Of a stretch of DNA of 64,000 nucleotides, positions 29,515-38,843 are shown piece after piece. Each line of letters starts with the position of its first letter. Position 1 is the stretch's first letter. Under the pieces are notes generated by a model, which worked only from the letters and a program-made list of their open reading frames with translations, ran no database searches and was not told the origin of the DNA. Position numbers and translations under genes: made by a program. The stretch lies in assembly GCA_002257025.1 (NCBI GenBank), contig NCHA01000002.1:62001-126000 (forward strand). The letters are read 5' to 3'. Origin of the DNA: Sphingobacteriales bacterium 16-39-50. Its GTDB lineage: Bacteria; Bacteroidota; Bacteroidia; Sphingobacteriales; Sphingobacteriaceae.

Positions 29515-30837
29515 TTACTCTATCTTCTTCATATGAGGCTTAATAGGAGTCATTTTGGGAACCAAAACCCTAAACATTAAAAACCAGGCCAGTAAATAAG
29601 CAGTTCCGCAAAAAAGAAACAACATATAATATCCGGTTTGGATATGTCCGGCAGCCTTATAATGATCAAGTAAATACCCTGCACTCTTTGCAACAGTAAT
29701 ATTTCCAAAACCTCCGAACATTCCCCCAATTCCAATAACTGCACCTATGGAAGTTTTGGGAAACATATCTGAAACTGTGGTCATAATATTAGCCGACCAG
29801 GCCTGATGTGCCGACATTCCAATTCCAATAATGATTACCGCATACCACATATTAAATGATCCAGCCCATTGCGAGAACATAACCATTAATGGGATTGCGG
29901 CATAAATAAGCATAGATGTTTTACGGGATCTCACCATAGTCCAGCCCTTATTTTTGCTGAACCACATTGGCAACCATCCTCCGGCAATACTCCCTATTCC
30001 AGCGATCAAATAGACCACTGCAACTGGGAAGCTCACCTCAAGGCCGACTAATCCATATTCTGAAATTAGAAATGCCGGAAGCCAGAAAAGGAAAAACCAC
30101 CATACACCATCGGAAAGAAATTTTCCTACAGCATAGGCCCAGGTTTGTTTATAGGTTAAAAGTTGCCTCCATGGAATTACAGCCTCAGTTTCTCCTTCAT
30201 TTAGACTTGTTGTGGTTTCCTCATCACTATTTATATGTGCAAGCTCAGAAGCTGAAATGCGTTTATGCCGCTCCGGGGTTTCATAAAGCAGGAACCAGAA
30301 AATCAGCCATAGAAATCCAACAGCCCCCGTAAGTATGAAAGCCATTTGCCAGCTATAGGTTACCGCCAGCCATGGAACGAGCAGCGGAGCAATAACAGCC
30401 CCTATATTGGTTCCGCTGTTAAAAATACCTGTTGCAAAAGCTCTTTCACGTTTTGGGAACCATTCTGCGACAACTTTAATAGCCGCAGGAAAGTTTCCTG
30501 CTTCAGTTACACCTAAAAATGCCCTCACCACTCCAAATCCAAAAGTGGTCTTTACAAATGCATGCATAACTGCGGCTATACTCCATAAAATAAGGGATAC
30601 TGCATAGCCCATTTTGCTCCCAACCCTGTCTATAATACTTCCAACACCCAGCATTCCAAGAGCATAGGCCAGTTGAAATGCAGCTACAACGTTAGAATAA
30701 TCAGTTTCAGACCAATTAAATTCCTTTTCTAAATAAGGTTTCAACAGACTGATTACCTGACGGTCAAGATAATTGATTGTTGTGGCGAAGAACACCAGTG
30801 AGCATATCGTCCAGCGATAATTAGTCATTTTTTGCAT
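29515..30837 (-). CDS. MFS sugar-acid transporter, ExuT-like (second copy)
   Basis: About 440 residues and 12 helices, with TNYRWTICSLVFFATTINYLDRQVISLL at the start and the TEAGNFPAAIKVVAEWFPKRERAFATGIF block shared with the first copy. It sits 45 bp downstream of uronate isomerase on the same strand, so hexuronate uptake is the best guess. The ATG at 30837 is chosen over a TTG nine bases upstream; an ATG at 30828 is equally possible. Confidence 0.84.
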   Translation of the reverse strand: MQKMTNYRWTICSLVFFATTINYLDRQVISLLKPYLEKEFNWSETDYSNVVAAFQLAYALGMLGVGSIIDRVGSKMGYAVSLILWSIAAVMHAFVKTTFGFGVVRAFLGVTEAGNFPAAIKVVAEWFPKRERAFATGIFNSGTNIGAVIAPLLVPWLAVTYSWQMAFILTGAVGFLWLIFWFLLYETPERHKRISASELAHINSDEETTTSLNEGETEAVIPWRQLLTYKQTWAYAVGKFLSDGVWWFFLFWLPAFLISEYGLVGLEVSFPVAVVYLIAGIGSIAGGWLPMWFSKNKGWTMVRSRKTSMLIYAAIPLMVMFSQWAGSFNMWYAVIIIGIGMSAHQAWSANIMTTVSDMFPKTSIGAVIGIGGMFGGFGNITVAKSAGYLLDHYKAAGHIQTGYYMLFLFCGTAYLLAWFLMFRVLVPKMTPIKPHMKKIE

Positions 30838-30882
30838 GCAGATCAATAATTAAGCTCTTTCCATTCAGAGTGCCCGGAAAGC

Positions 30883-32283
30883 TTATGATTTAAAGTAATT
30901 CTTAGCGTTAAAGTAACAAATATTCTGAACCATTTGCCCCAGCCATTGAATATCGTTTGGCAATTCCCCGCTTTCAACATCATTACCAATCAGATTACAC
31001 AAAATTCTTCTGAAATATTCATGCCTTGGATAGGACATAAAGCTTCTGGAATCGGTAATCATCCCAACAAAACGGCTTAACAAACCCATACTTGATAGTG
31101 CGTTAATCTGATTGACCATCCCGAATTTCTGATCCAGAAACCACCAGGCTGACCCGAACTGGATTTTACCAGGCACGGTTCCGTCATTAAAATTCCCCGC
31201 CATGGTAGCAAACATTTCATTATCAGCAGGATTGAGATTATAAATTATAGTTTTTGCAAGCCTGTTGGTGGAGTCCAGTTTATTTAAAAATTTAGACATG
31301 CCCCGCGACTGTAGGAAATCGCCCATAGAGTCAAAGCCGGTATCGGGGCCAAGATCAGTAAGTAACCTTGAATTATTGTTTCGGATAGCACCGAGGTGAT
31401 ATTGCTGAACCCAGCCTTTTTCATGATCCCAATGTGCCAGATTGAGCAGCATACAAGATTTAAACCTGAGAATTTCGATTGAACTCAGAGTCTCATGATT
31501 TAGGATTTTGATAAATATTTGATCTATTTCAGCATCTGTATATTCTTCATAGCAGAGCTGCTCAAGGCCATGATCTGAAACTATACAGCCATTATTTGCA
31601 AAATGATTATGCCGGCTCTTTAAGGCAGACAAATACTGCCCGAATGTTTTAATCTCCTGTCCGGAAACAGACGACAGTTTATGTATATAAGTATGAAGCT
31701 CTGGTAAATTATCTGCATTCATCGCCTTATCTGGTCTGAATGATGGGCGAACAAGTACAGAAAAGCCATCGGCCTTAATCTTCTGGTGGAATGAAAGATC
31801 GTCCAGCGGATCATCTGTTGTACCAATACTTTCAACATTCATTCTTTCGATCATCCTTTGAATTGAGAACTCCGGTGATTGAAGTTTTGCACTGCACTCA
31901 TCATAAATTTTTCTTGCAGTTGCGGGCGAAAGAATGTCGTAGATATCAAAATAGCGCTGTAATTCCAGATGAGTCCAGTGATAAAGGGGGTTCCGAAAAG
32001 TAAAAGGAACTGTTTCAGCCCATTTTTCAAATTTTTCCCAATCGCTGGCATTACCAGTTATATACTTTTCAGAGATGCCATTTGCCCTCATCGCACGCCA
32101 TTTATAATGATCGCCATAGAGCCAGATTTGTGTCAGATTTTCAAAATTTGAATCAGCAGCAATCTGATCAGGGGGAAGATGACAATGGTAATCTATAATT
32201 GGTAAACCTGCAGCATAATCATGAAACAATGTCTGCGCAGTTTTCGTCTCCAGCAAAAAATTTTGATCTAAAAAATCTTTCAT
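30883..32283 (-). CDS. uxaC: Uronate isomerase UxaC
   Basis: The enzyme interconverts glucuronate with fructuronate and galacturonate with tagaturonate in the cytoplasm. The 466-residue amidohydrolase-fold protein has the metal-binding IIDYHCHLPP near residue 30, the family segment LYGDHYKWRAMRANG and the C-terminal FVGMITDSRSFMSYPRHEYFRRIL. It is the first gene of the seven-gene minus-strand block. The usual partners UxaB, UxuA and KdgK are not in the window. Confidence 0.95.
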   Translation of the reverse strand: MKDFLDQNFLLETKTAQTLFHDYAAGLPIIDYHCHLPPDQIAADSNFENLTQIWLYGDHYKWRAMRANGISEKYITGNASDWEKFEKWAETVPFTFRNPLYHWTHLELQRYFDIYDILSPATARKIYDECSAKLQSPEFSIQRMIERMNVESIGTTDDPLDDLSFHQKIKADGFSVLVRPSFRPDKAMNADNLPELHTYIHKLSSVSGQEIKTFGQYLSALKSRHNHFANNGCIVSDHGLEQLCYEEYTDAEIDQIFIKILNHETLSSIEILRFKSCMLLNLAHWDHEKGWVQQYHLGAIRNNNSRLLTDLGPDTGFDSMGDFLQSRGMSKFLNKLDSTNRLAKTIIYNLNPADNEMFATMAGNFNDGTVPGKIQFGSAWWFLDQKFGMVNQINALSSMGLLSRFVGMITDSRSFMSYPRHEYFRRILCNLIGNDVESGELPNDIQWLGQMVQNICYFNAKNYFKS

Positions 32284-32413
32284 TTATCCAGATAAGTAAT
32301 TTAATATCGATTAGCAATATCTGAAATAAAATTCTGAAAATATAGGCTTAATAAATAGAATATCATAATTTGGCTTCTATTCATAAATAATATCATTTAA
32401 AGAAGAATAGCTG

Positions 32414-33427
32414 TTGAATCCAATTATACTGACATTAGGCGGATTTATATCTTGTGCCCTATTAATCGTCTTTTCAGGGGTAAGACTGTCAAAATATGGG
32501 GATATAATTGCAGATCTAAGCGGGCTGGGAAAAGCCTGGATCGGATTAATACTAATGGCAGCCGTAACCTCGCTTCCTGAATTATTTTCAGGATTCAGCT
32601 CTATTCTGATCCTAAAAAAGCCGGACATTGCTGTTGGAGCCGTGTTTGGAAGTTGTTCATTTAATCTGGCAATCCTTGCCCTCCTGGATTATTTTGTTCC
32701 CGGAAAACCTATCTCTTCAGTAGTTACCAAAAGTCAGATTCTGGCAGGTTTCCTTGGTATGATTCTGATTATTTTATCAGTTATAGAAATCCACTTCGGC
32801 AAACTATTTCCTGAGAAAGGATGGTTTGGCCTTTTTCCCGGCCTTATTATCTTTATTTACCTGATTTCTATACGAATCATCTTTGAAAATGACAGGCAGG
32901 CACAAAAGGCAATCGAAAATCTGGCAAGTCAAGCCCATAAAATGGAGATAAAAATTTCATTAAAAAATGCGATAATCAAATTTTTGATTTACTCGGTCCT
33001 GATTGTTACTGCGGCTCTTGCTCTTCCTTATTTCGCTGAAAAATTAGCTCAGGAAACAGGAATAAAGGAGTCGTTTGTGGGAACATTGTTAGTTGCTGCG
33101 TCAACCTCATTACCAGAAATGGTCGTTTCCATTGCCGCTGTCAGAATGGGAAGTATTGATCTTGCTGTTGGAAATTTATTGGGCAGTAATATATTCAACA
33201 TGTTTATTCTTGCGATCGATGATCTCATTTATACTGATGGACCGATCCTTCTTGCCACAAATCCTAATCATGCACTAAGTGCACTGGTTACATTATTGAT
33301 GACCTGTGTGATTAGTATCAGCATCTTATTTGGTTCACCAAAAAAACGATTTGCTTTAGGCGTAGATGCGATCATAATGATTCTGCTCTATTCTGCCTTA
33401 TTGTTTGCACTTTACTATTTGGAATAA
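32414..33427 (+). CDS. Sodium/calcium exchanger-type cation antiporter (CaCA family)
   Basis: A 337-residue integral membrane protein with two inverted alpha-repeats: LMAAVTSLPELFSGFSSI (about 50-70) and VAASTSLPEMVVSIAA (about 220-240), followed by GNLLGSNIFNM. These carry the acidic ion-binding residues of the family. No ATG fits the start; TTG at 32414 is the likely start codon. It is divergent from uxaC and ends three bases before the convergent Crp/Fnr gene. The transported cation is not certain. Confidence 0.83.
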   Translation: MNPIILTLGGFISCALLIVFSGVRLSKYGDIIADLSGLGKAWIGLILMAAVTSLPELFSGFSSILILKKPDIAVGAVFGSCSFNLAILALLDYFVPGKPISSVVTKSQILAGFLGMILIILSVIEIHFGKLFPEKGWFGLFPGLIIFIYLISIRIIFENDRQAQKAIENLASQAHKMEIKISLKNAIIKFLIYSVLIVTAALALPYFAEKLAQETGIKESFVGTLLVAASTSLPEMVVSIAAVRMGSIDLAVGNLLGSNIFNMFILAIDDLIYTDGPILLATNPNHALSALVTLLMTCVISISILFGSPKKRFALGVDAIIMILLYSALLFALYYLE

Positions 33428-33430
33428 TTA

Positions 33431-34066
33431 TCAGCTAAACGAAGCAAGCAATTTAATCTCATTACGGTAAAGAATAATTTTTTTATCTTTCTCAAGCTGC
33501 TTCAGGAGACGTGAAATCACTACCCTGCTGGTGGCCAATTCATCTGCAATCAGTCCGTGGGATGCCTTAATTACACTTGAACCGCTCAAACGCTGTTTCT
33601 CTTTCAGATATCCAATAAGCCGTTCGTCAAGCTTGTGAAAAGCAATGCTTTCAATCGATTTTAACAGCTCAATAAAGCGTTCATTGAAGCTGCGCATGAT
33701 ATAGTTCTTCCAGCTTGGATAGGTACAAAGCCAGTCATCAAGTTTAACATGCGGAATCGCAATCAGCTCCACATTATCCTCGGCAACAGCTTTGACTTCG
33801 CTCTTTTTTGCCTCAAGGCAACAACTGTAAGCCATGGAACAACTCTCGTTACTCGACAGATAATAGAGCAAAATCTCATTTTCTTTCTCATCCAAACGAT
33901 AAACCTTTACTGTGCCCTTTAAGACGATAGGCATCATCCGGACATATTTACCATAATCCATTATCAAATCACCTTCTTTGAAGGTTTGAAGGATCCCGAA
34001 CTGCTGCATTTCCTGTATTAGCTGAGGTTCGAAAATACTTTTGAATATATCCAGATTTGCGTTCAT
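33431..34066 (-). CDS. Crp/Fnr-family regulator with a cysteine-bearing sensor domain
   Basis: A 211-residue regulator with an N-terminal cyclic-nucleotide-type beta roll, a dimer helix (about 115-140) and a C-terminal helix-turn-helix ending ATSRVVISRLLKQLEK. The sensor half carries Cys76, Cys82 and Cys83 (ESCSMAYSCC) and Cys114 (DWLCTY). It lacks the N-terminal cysteine cluster of FNR. The start overlaps the porin stop (TAATG). It is the only Crp/Fnr gene in the window and lies at the end of the sulfur island, whose promoters hold GTAAC-N4-GTTAC palindromes. I infer a sulfane-sulfur or redox sensor. Confidence 0.85.
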   Translation of the reverse strand: MNANLDIFKSIFEPQLIQEMQQFGILQTFKEGDLIMDYGKYVRMMPIVLKGTVKVYRLDEKENEILLYYLSSNESCSMAYSCCLEAKKSEVKAVAEDNVELIAIPHVKLDDWLCTYPSWKNYIMRSFNERFIELLKSIESIAFHKLDERLIGYLKEKQRLSGSSVIKASHGLIADELATSRVVISRLLKQLEKDKKIILYRNEIKLLASFS

Positions 34067-35496
34067 TAAAAATGAAAGTTTAGAACAAAATTAGACTGTA
34101 CCATATTTACTTTATTAATAATTAGTCTGCTGTTGCCATAGGTTTCACCATTATTTAATTTGGCAACGAGCAGGAGCTGAGCTTCAAGCCCCTTTAAATT
34201 ATTTGTAAAGGTATATCTAATATCCGTATTTATCTGAGTATATGAAGGCATTCCATACTTATTCAACGCATAATTCTTTGTATCAGGTAAATGATAATAG
34301 CCGGCTGCAAGAGAAGTTTTGAATCCCGATTTTGGGAAGCTATAGTTCACTTTAGCCATTATTGCATCCAGATCTCCGAATCCTTCATTTCGTTCGCGCG
34401 GTAGAAAAGTAAAGAAGGGATCCCTGCCCCATTCCCGTGGGACTAAATAACGCCCCTGCGCTGTGATTCGGTTATAATTTAGAGAAGTCCCCCATTCTTT
34501 ATTTTTCCAGGCTAACTTTGCCCCGAAGCTCAATGAACCTGCTCCTTTTGAAAAATACGTTTCCGATTGATTTACATTACCTCCATTATTTATAGCATCT
34601 TGTTTAATAACCTGTGCCGAAGCCATCAGACTTGAATTGCCTTTGAGAGGAAAAGAGATGTCAGTCTGTAACATAGCCGTATTAAAGACATTCTCTGTGA
34701 GCATATTCCAGGCCTGAAGCTTTACCCTTTTGTTTATTGCCTTAGTAACACCTAATAATGCTACTCCCTTACTATGTATTTGTCCGCTATAAAGTGATGG
34801 ACTACCATCAGGATTCAGACCGGCAGAATAAATACCTATTGTTTCTCCTACGTCAAACCATTTGGTAGTACTTCTTGGAGAAATACTGTATAACCAACCT
34901 GCTTCAATTTTAGTACCTTTAATTTCATTTATCTCTGCCCATAGCCCCTCCACTCCGGTTGGTCGCATCCGGCCGTCCTGAAGATTTATAAATGGAGTGT
35001 TCAGCAACTGCCTCCCAAAGATTAGGGAAGATTTCTTATAATTATATTTCAGGTAAAGCTCTTCTAAACGATCTATATCTTTCTTATTAGAGGCATCTTC
35101 AAGATCAAAAAGGCCTATTTCATAACGATTATACTGCCCGCTTTGAGGATCAGGAATAGTCATGTCGGAAGAACCAATATTGAAAATATAAAAGCCACTG
35201 ATTCCGAACTGGAAATTATGAAATTTTGCCGTTTCAAACCGCAATCCCCCACCTGCAGCATTTGCATAATAATCAGTTAAATCTTTCTCATTCAGGGTTA
35301 TCATATTGAAATACCTGAAATGACCCTGTACACTTCCGTTTTTGAAAGCTCCTAATACAGACTTGCTGTCTGCAGAGTCCTTCCCTTTGCCTTTATACAT
35401 TTCAGGACGTTCAGAAACTTCCTGATGCTGAGCTAAAACACTAGTTGGAATCAGGAAAAATAAGAGCAAAAGAATTCTATATATGAAATTTTTCAT
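34066..35496 (-). CDS. Outer-membrane porin of the sulfur island
   Basis: About 476 residues: a signal peptide ending TSVLAQHQ, then a strand-rich barrel resembling OprD/DcaP-type substrate-specific porins (SLIFGRQLLNTPFINLQDGRMRPTGVEGLW). The last residues end in aromatic FVLNFHF, a barrel C-terminal signal. ATG at 35496 is preferred to TTG at 35502. It overlaps the Crp/Fnr start by one base. The context suggests passage of thiosulfate or another sulfur anion, but the substrate is inference. Confidence 0.72.
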   Translation of the reverse strand: MKNFIYRILLLLFFLIPTSVLAQHQEVSERPEMYKGKGKDSADSKSVLGAFKNGSVQGHFRYFNMITLNEKDLTDYYANAAGGGLRFETAKFHNFQFGISGFYIFNIGSSDMTIPDPQSGQYNRYEIGLFDLEDASNKKDIDRLEELYLKYNYKKSSLIFGRQLLNTPFINLQDGRMRPTGVEGLWAEINEIKGTKIEAGWLYSISPRSTTKWFDVGETIGIYSAGLNPDGSPSLYSGQIHSKGVALLGVTKAINKRVKLQAWNMLTENVFNTAMLQTDISFPLKGNSSLMASAQVIKQDAINNGGNVNQSETYFSKGAGSLSFGAKLAWKNKEWGTSLNYNRITAQGRYLVPREWGRDPFFTFLPRERNEGFGDLDAIMAKVNYSFPKSGFKTSLAAGYYHLPDTKNYALNKYGMPSYTQINTDIRYTFTNNLKGLEAQLLLVAKLNNGETYGNSRLIINKVNMVQSNFVLNFHF

Positions 35497-35532
35497 ATTC
35501 AAAACGTTGAAATAAGATGATTTAAAGGGGTT

Positions 35533-35967
35533 TTAGAGTTTGATATAGCTCCAGCCTTCCTGCTGTTTTTTAGCTATTTCCATTACACCTGAAATAACGG
35601 ACCCTGCACCGGCAACTAACTGCTCATGTGTAACTTTTCTTTTTTTCATTGCAAATTCACAGGCAACAAAACTAACTCCTTTATCTGCAAAAGCCTTGAT
35701 CTCCTTTTGAACCACAGAAGTACTTTTTATCAGCATTCCTAATCCACCACCATGACAAACTACCTCTACCTGCATATCAGGTGCCACTCCAAGATAGTTT
35801 TTCAATTGAGACATCAGGGTTTGATGAATAACTGTATCGGCTGAAGTAAGCTGGAATACAATCTTAAGTCCTTTATAGGCATCGGCACGTGGATCCTTAG
35901 AAACACTCTGAGCGTTGATATTATTTGAGAATGCAAAGAAGACCAGGATAAAAAGAAGTTTTTTCAT
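35533..35967 (-). CDS. Secreted DsrE-family protein
   Basis: A 144-residue protein with a signal peptide (MKKLLFILVFFAFSNNINAQ) and a DsrE-like fold. DsrE/TusD proteins accept persulfide sulfur on a conserved cysteine. Cys103 in SFVACEFAMKK fits that position, and Cys71 is a second cysteine. Most sulfur-relay DsrE proteins are cytoplasmic, so the export signal is notable. It lies between the porin and the SoxB-like gene and may be a periplasmic sulfane-sulfur carrier. Confidence 0.78.
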   Translation of the reverse strand: MKKLLFILVFFAFSNNINAQSVSKDPRADAYKGLKIVFQLTSADTVIHQTLMSQLKNYLGVAPDMQVEVVCHGGGLGMLIKSTSVVQKEIKAFADKGVSFVACEFAMKKRKVTHEQLVAGAGSVISGVMEIAKKQQEGWSYIKL

Positions 35968-36023
35968 TTGTTAGAAATTAATTTTTAGATGAGATTAAAA
36001 TATTTTCTTAAATATTAAATTTA

Positions 36024-37712
36024 TTAACGAAATTGATAATCAACTCCAGTAACCTGAGTCAGAAGTGTTTGAGATGCATCTAAAACCTTTGCAGACATTG
36101 GTGGATTCGGTGTCACGGGTGAATTTACAATTAAATATTCTTTTAAAACAGAATGTAATGTAAATGTGGTATTCTTCGGGTTGACTACACCTCTCATCCG
36201 ACAGAGCATATCCTCTGGATCTCCTTCACGTTCGCATGCACAGATCCTATAAATCTTAGCCAGATCGAGTGGCATGCCGTTAACTTCCACATCTTTAACT
36301 CTCCGGCCATTTTCCTCAAAAGCCTTAAAGCTCATTTTCATCCCTTTAAACTTGATTACCCATCCACCAAGCCGCTGTGATGCATCTTTTGCGAAAACAT
36401 TATTCAGTTCCCTTTCAAGCCAGTCAAAAATTTGCTTCCCTGTAACCGAACCGGTTCTTACCACACTGTCAACAGGAAGCATATCAAAAATATATCCATT
36501 TGTAATTGGGATATTCCCCGTTTTATCAGGACTTGCATTAGGCGGACAAAATCTAAAACCGTTGGATAAAACAATATCAGCTTCTTTGATTTTCCACTTT
36601 AAGGCATCAAGTATTAAGGTATCAATTGTGTTTTCAATCACAAAATAACGATATAGTGGTAAAGTACTGTAACCGGCAATATGATTGATATCGTCCTCAA
36701 AAGGCTCCTCATGAATTTCTATCAATTTTGAAATTTCTTTATCGGCTTTATACTTTTTTGAATCAATTTCAACCAGTGAATAGGTATCCTGAATAACCTT
36801 TCCATCCTTTATCCGTAGCTCAAGTTTTCCAACAAAAGAACCAAAAGCTCCCGGTTCAACTACTTTTGAATAGCGACACTGAATCGGTTTTCTTACTCTT
36901 TCGTGCGTATCACCACCAAGGATATAATCAACACCCTCACATTCGGGCAGATTAGCCAGGTGTATCTGTTGCGATAATCCCAGGTGAGAAAGCAATAAAA
37001 CATAGGCACATTGCTCCTGATTGCGCAAAACGTCGATAAAATGAGCCAGATTTTCTTCAGGCTTGGTATAAATAATTCCTTTGCTGTAACCTGGCGACTG
37101 ACGGATAGGAACCAATGGATCAGTATATCCGAGGAATCCAATTTTTACACCTCCTACATTCCAGATATGGTAAGGCTGAAAAATCAATTCCCCCCTTTTA
37201 CCATTCCCAAGATCATGATACATATTTGCACAAACTTTCGGAGCATTTAATGATCCCAATAAAGTCTGCATGGCCTTTTTGTAATATATAACCTCCCAGT
37301 TACCCGGCAAATAAAGATCATAACCCAGTTCATTTAAGACCGGAACCATCGCTTTACCGGAGGTCTTTACTGATAGCTCACTACCCTGAAACATATCTCC
37401 GGTATCGATGATAAAGGTATTCGGATTCTTTTTCTTCTCTTTTCTTAGATAAGTTGCAAGATGAGCATAGCCTCCTGTCTTACGAAATACAGCCTGATCA
37501 TTTTCCCAGAAAAGCTCATCATGCGGATGAACCTGACAATGAACATCGGTAGTTTGCAATATTGAAAGGGTAAATTCACCTTGATTCTCTGTAACTGGAA
37601 AATTCTCTGAAGCTTCGTTTGCAATCGCTAGAAGCGGGTTTGCAGAAACCAGAGCGGCACCCGCACCCATGGCACCCATTTTTCTTAAAAAGCCTCTTCT
37701 GTTATTTTCCAT
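36024..37712 (-). CDS. SoxB-like Tat-exported thiosulfohydrolase/5'-nucleotidase family
   Basis: The ATG at 37712 gives a 562-residue protein that opens with a Tat signal (NNRRGFLRKMGA). The metallophosphatase core is complete: D56-x-H58, D103/D106, GNWE (137-140), H243 and GGDTH (266-270). GNW instead of the nucleotidase GNH is the mark of SoxB, which cleaves sulfate from SoxYZ-bound intermediates in the periplasm. The C-terminal 5'-nucleotidase domain follows. GGDTH replaces the usual GGHTH. No SoxYZ is in the window, so either another carrier is used or the activity differs. Confidence 0.8.
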   Translation of the reverse strand: MENNRRGFLRKMGAMGAGAALVSANPLLAIANEASENFPVTENQGEFTLSILQTTDVHCQVHPHDELFWENDQAVFRKTGGYAHLATYLRKEKKKNPNTFIIDTGDMFQGSELSVKTSGKAMVPVLNELGYDLYLPGNWEVIYYKKAMQTLLGSLNAPKVCANMYHDLGNGKRGELIFQPYHIWNVGGVKIGFLGYTDPLVPIRQSPGYSKGIIYTKPEENLAHFIDVLRNQEQCAYVLLLSHLGLSQQIHLANLPECEGVDYILGGDTHERVRKPIQCRYSKVVEPGAFGSFVGKLELRIKDGKVIQDTYSLVEIDSKKYKADKEISKLIEIHEEPFEDDINHIAGYSTLPLYRYFVIENTIDTLILDALKWKIKEADIVLSNGFRFCPPNASPDKTGNIPITNGYIFDMLPVDSVVRTGSVTGKQIFDWLERELNNVFAKDASQRLGGWVIKFKGMKMSFKAFEENGRRVKDVEVNGMPLDLAKIYRICACEREGDPEDMLCRMRGVVNPKNTTFTLHSVLKEYLIVNSPVTPNPPMSAKVLDASQTLLTQVTGVDYQFR

Positions 37713-37749
37713 ATTGCCTGATTCGGGAATAGTATTGTTCTTATTAAAT

Positions 37750-38832
37750 TTATATGGCGGTATTCTTTTTTGCAGCTTCCGCACTCTTTTTTTGTTCTTC
37801 TGCTATAGGTTTGAATGGACCGAACTTATGTTGTTCCTCACTAAACTTATCTGAATACGGTCCGAAAGGATGATCTATCGGTTTTTTTGATTTATCGGGC
37901 CAATCTTTTGGAACATTAATGTGCGGACGTGTTTGTGAATTAATATAGGCAGCAACATCCCAGGCCTCTTCATCACTCAATATCGGGTTTTCATAAGTGG
38001 CACCCTGCGGCATATTGTCCCTCACATATTTAGCGAAGTTTGAAATGCGGTATAAACCTGCTCCATCATTATAACTGTTCTTACCCCATAGCGGTGGAAA
38101 CATATACTCGGTTTTATCCTGATTCAACATTCCTGAACCGTCAGGTTGATGACAGCTCTGACATTTTGAAGTATAAACGGCCTTCCCTTTATCAGGATCT
38201 GCGGCTCTGTCGAGATATGCCAGTTCTCCAAAGCCAGAACCGGCAGCCTTTTCACCTTTTTTTACATTAGTACCCAGAAAGTTAATGTAAGCAACAATCG
38301 CCTTCATTTCTTTACTGTCCGTTTCTAATGCTGAACCGTTTAAACTTCTCTCGAAGCAATCATTCACACGTTTTTCAATACCTTCTTCTGTTCCGCTTCT
38401 TGCTCTGAACTTTGGATATAATGAGGCTACAGAACCATAGTTATTTCCAAATACTGCTGTCCCAGCCTTTAAATGGCAGTTCTGGCAGTTCATACCGTTA
38501 CTAATCTGCATTACAGAGCCATTAGGCCCTAGGTACTTAGCTGTATGTGCAACGAGATCCTTTCCATACTCCACCTCCGATTTTTGTTCAACATCAATGA
38601 TCGTGCTGACCTCTGGTGCAATCCAAAATTCCTGAACGACTGATTTAGCTTCTGCTATTACAGCCTGGGTATCCTCCAGTTTAACTTTTGGTCTTTTTGG
38701 CAGATTGATCAGATAATAGCCCAATGGGAGAGCAACTATAATAACAATCAATAATACCATTAAGTTGATCAGCTTTCTTATAACTGAAAGCAGATCCTTA
38801 GATACATCGCCATCATCATGCTTCTGAGACAT
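37750..38832 (-). CDS. Membrane-anchored TsdA-like dihaem cytochrome c
   Basis: A 360-residue protein with one N-terminal membrane helix (about 22-44) and two haem c motifs, C116QNCH and C224QSCH. Between them, RVNDC159FERSLNG matches the TsdA segment whose cysteine ligates the active-site haem of thiosulfate dehydrogenase. Met274 (RDNMPQGA) is a candidate ligand for the second haem. It likely oxidises thiosulfate to tetrathionate or the reverse. The charged Lys/Ala-rich C-terminal tail is unusual. It lies 11 bp after the YeeE/YedE half gene and 37 bp before the SoxB-like gene. Confidence 0.83.
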   Translation of the reverse strand: MSQKHDDGDVSKDLLSVIRKLINLMVLLIVIIVALPLGYYLINLPKRPKVKLEDTQAVIAEAKSVVQEFWIAPEVSTIIDVEQKSEVEYGKDLVAHTAKYLGPNGSVMQISNGMNCQNCHLKAGTAVFGNNYGSVASLYPKFRARSGTEEGIEKRVNDCFERSLNGSALETDSKEMKAIVAYINFLGTNVKKGEKAAGSGFGELAYLDRAADPDKGKAVYTSKCQSCHQPDGSGMLNQDKTEYMFPPLWGKNSYNDGAGLYRISNFAKYVRDNMPQGATYENPILSDEEAWDVAAYINSQTRPHINVPKDWPDKSKKPIDHPFGPYSDKFSEEQHKFGPFKPIAEEQKKSAEAAKKNTAI

Positions 38833-38843
38833 ACGCCTAATTT

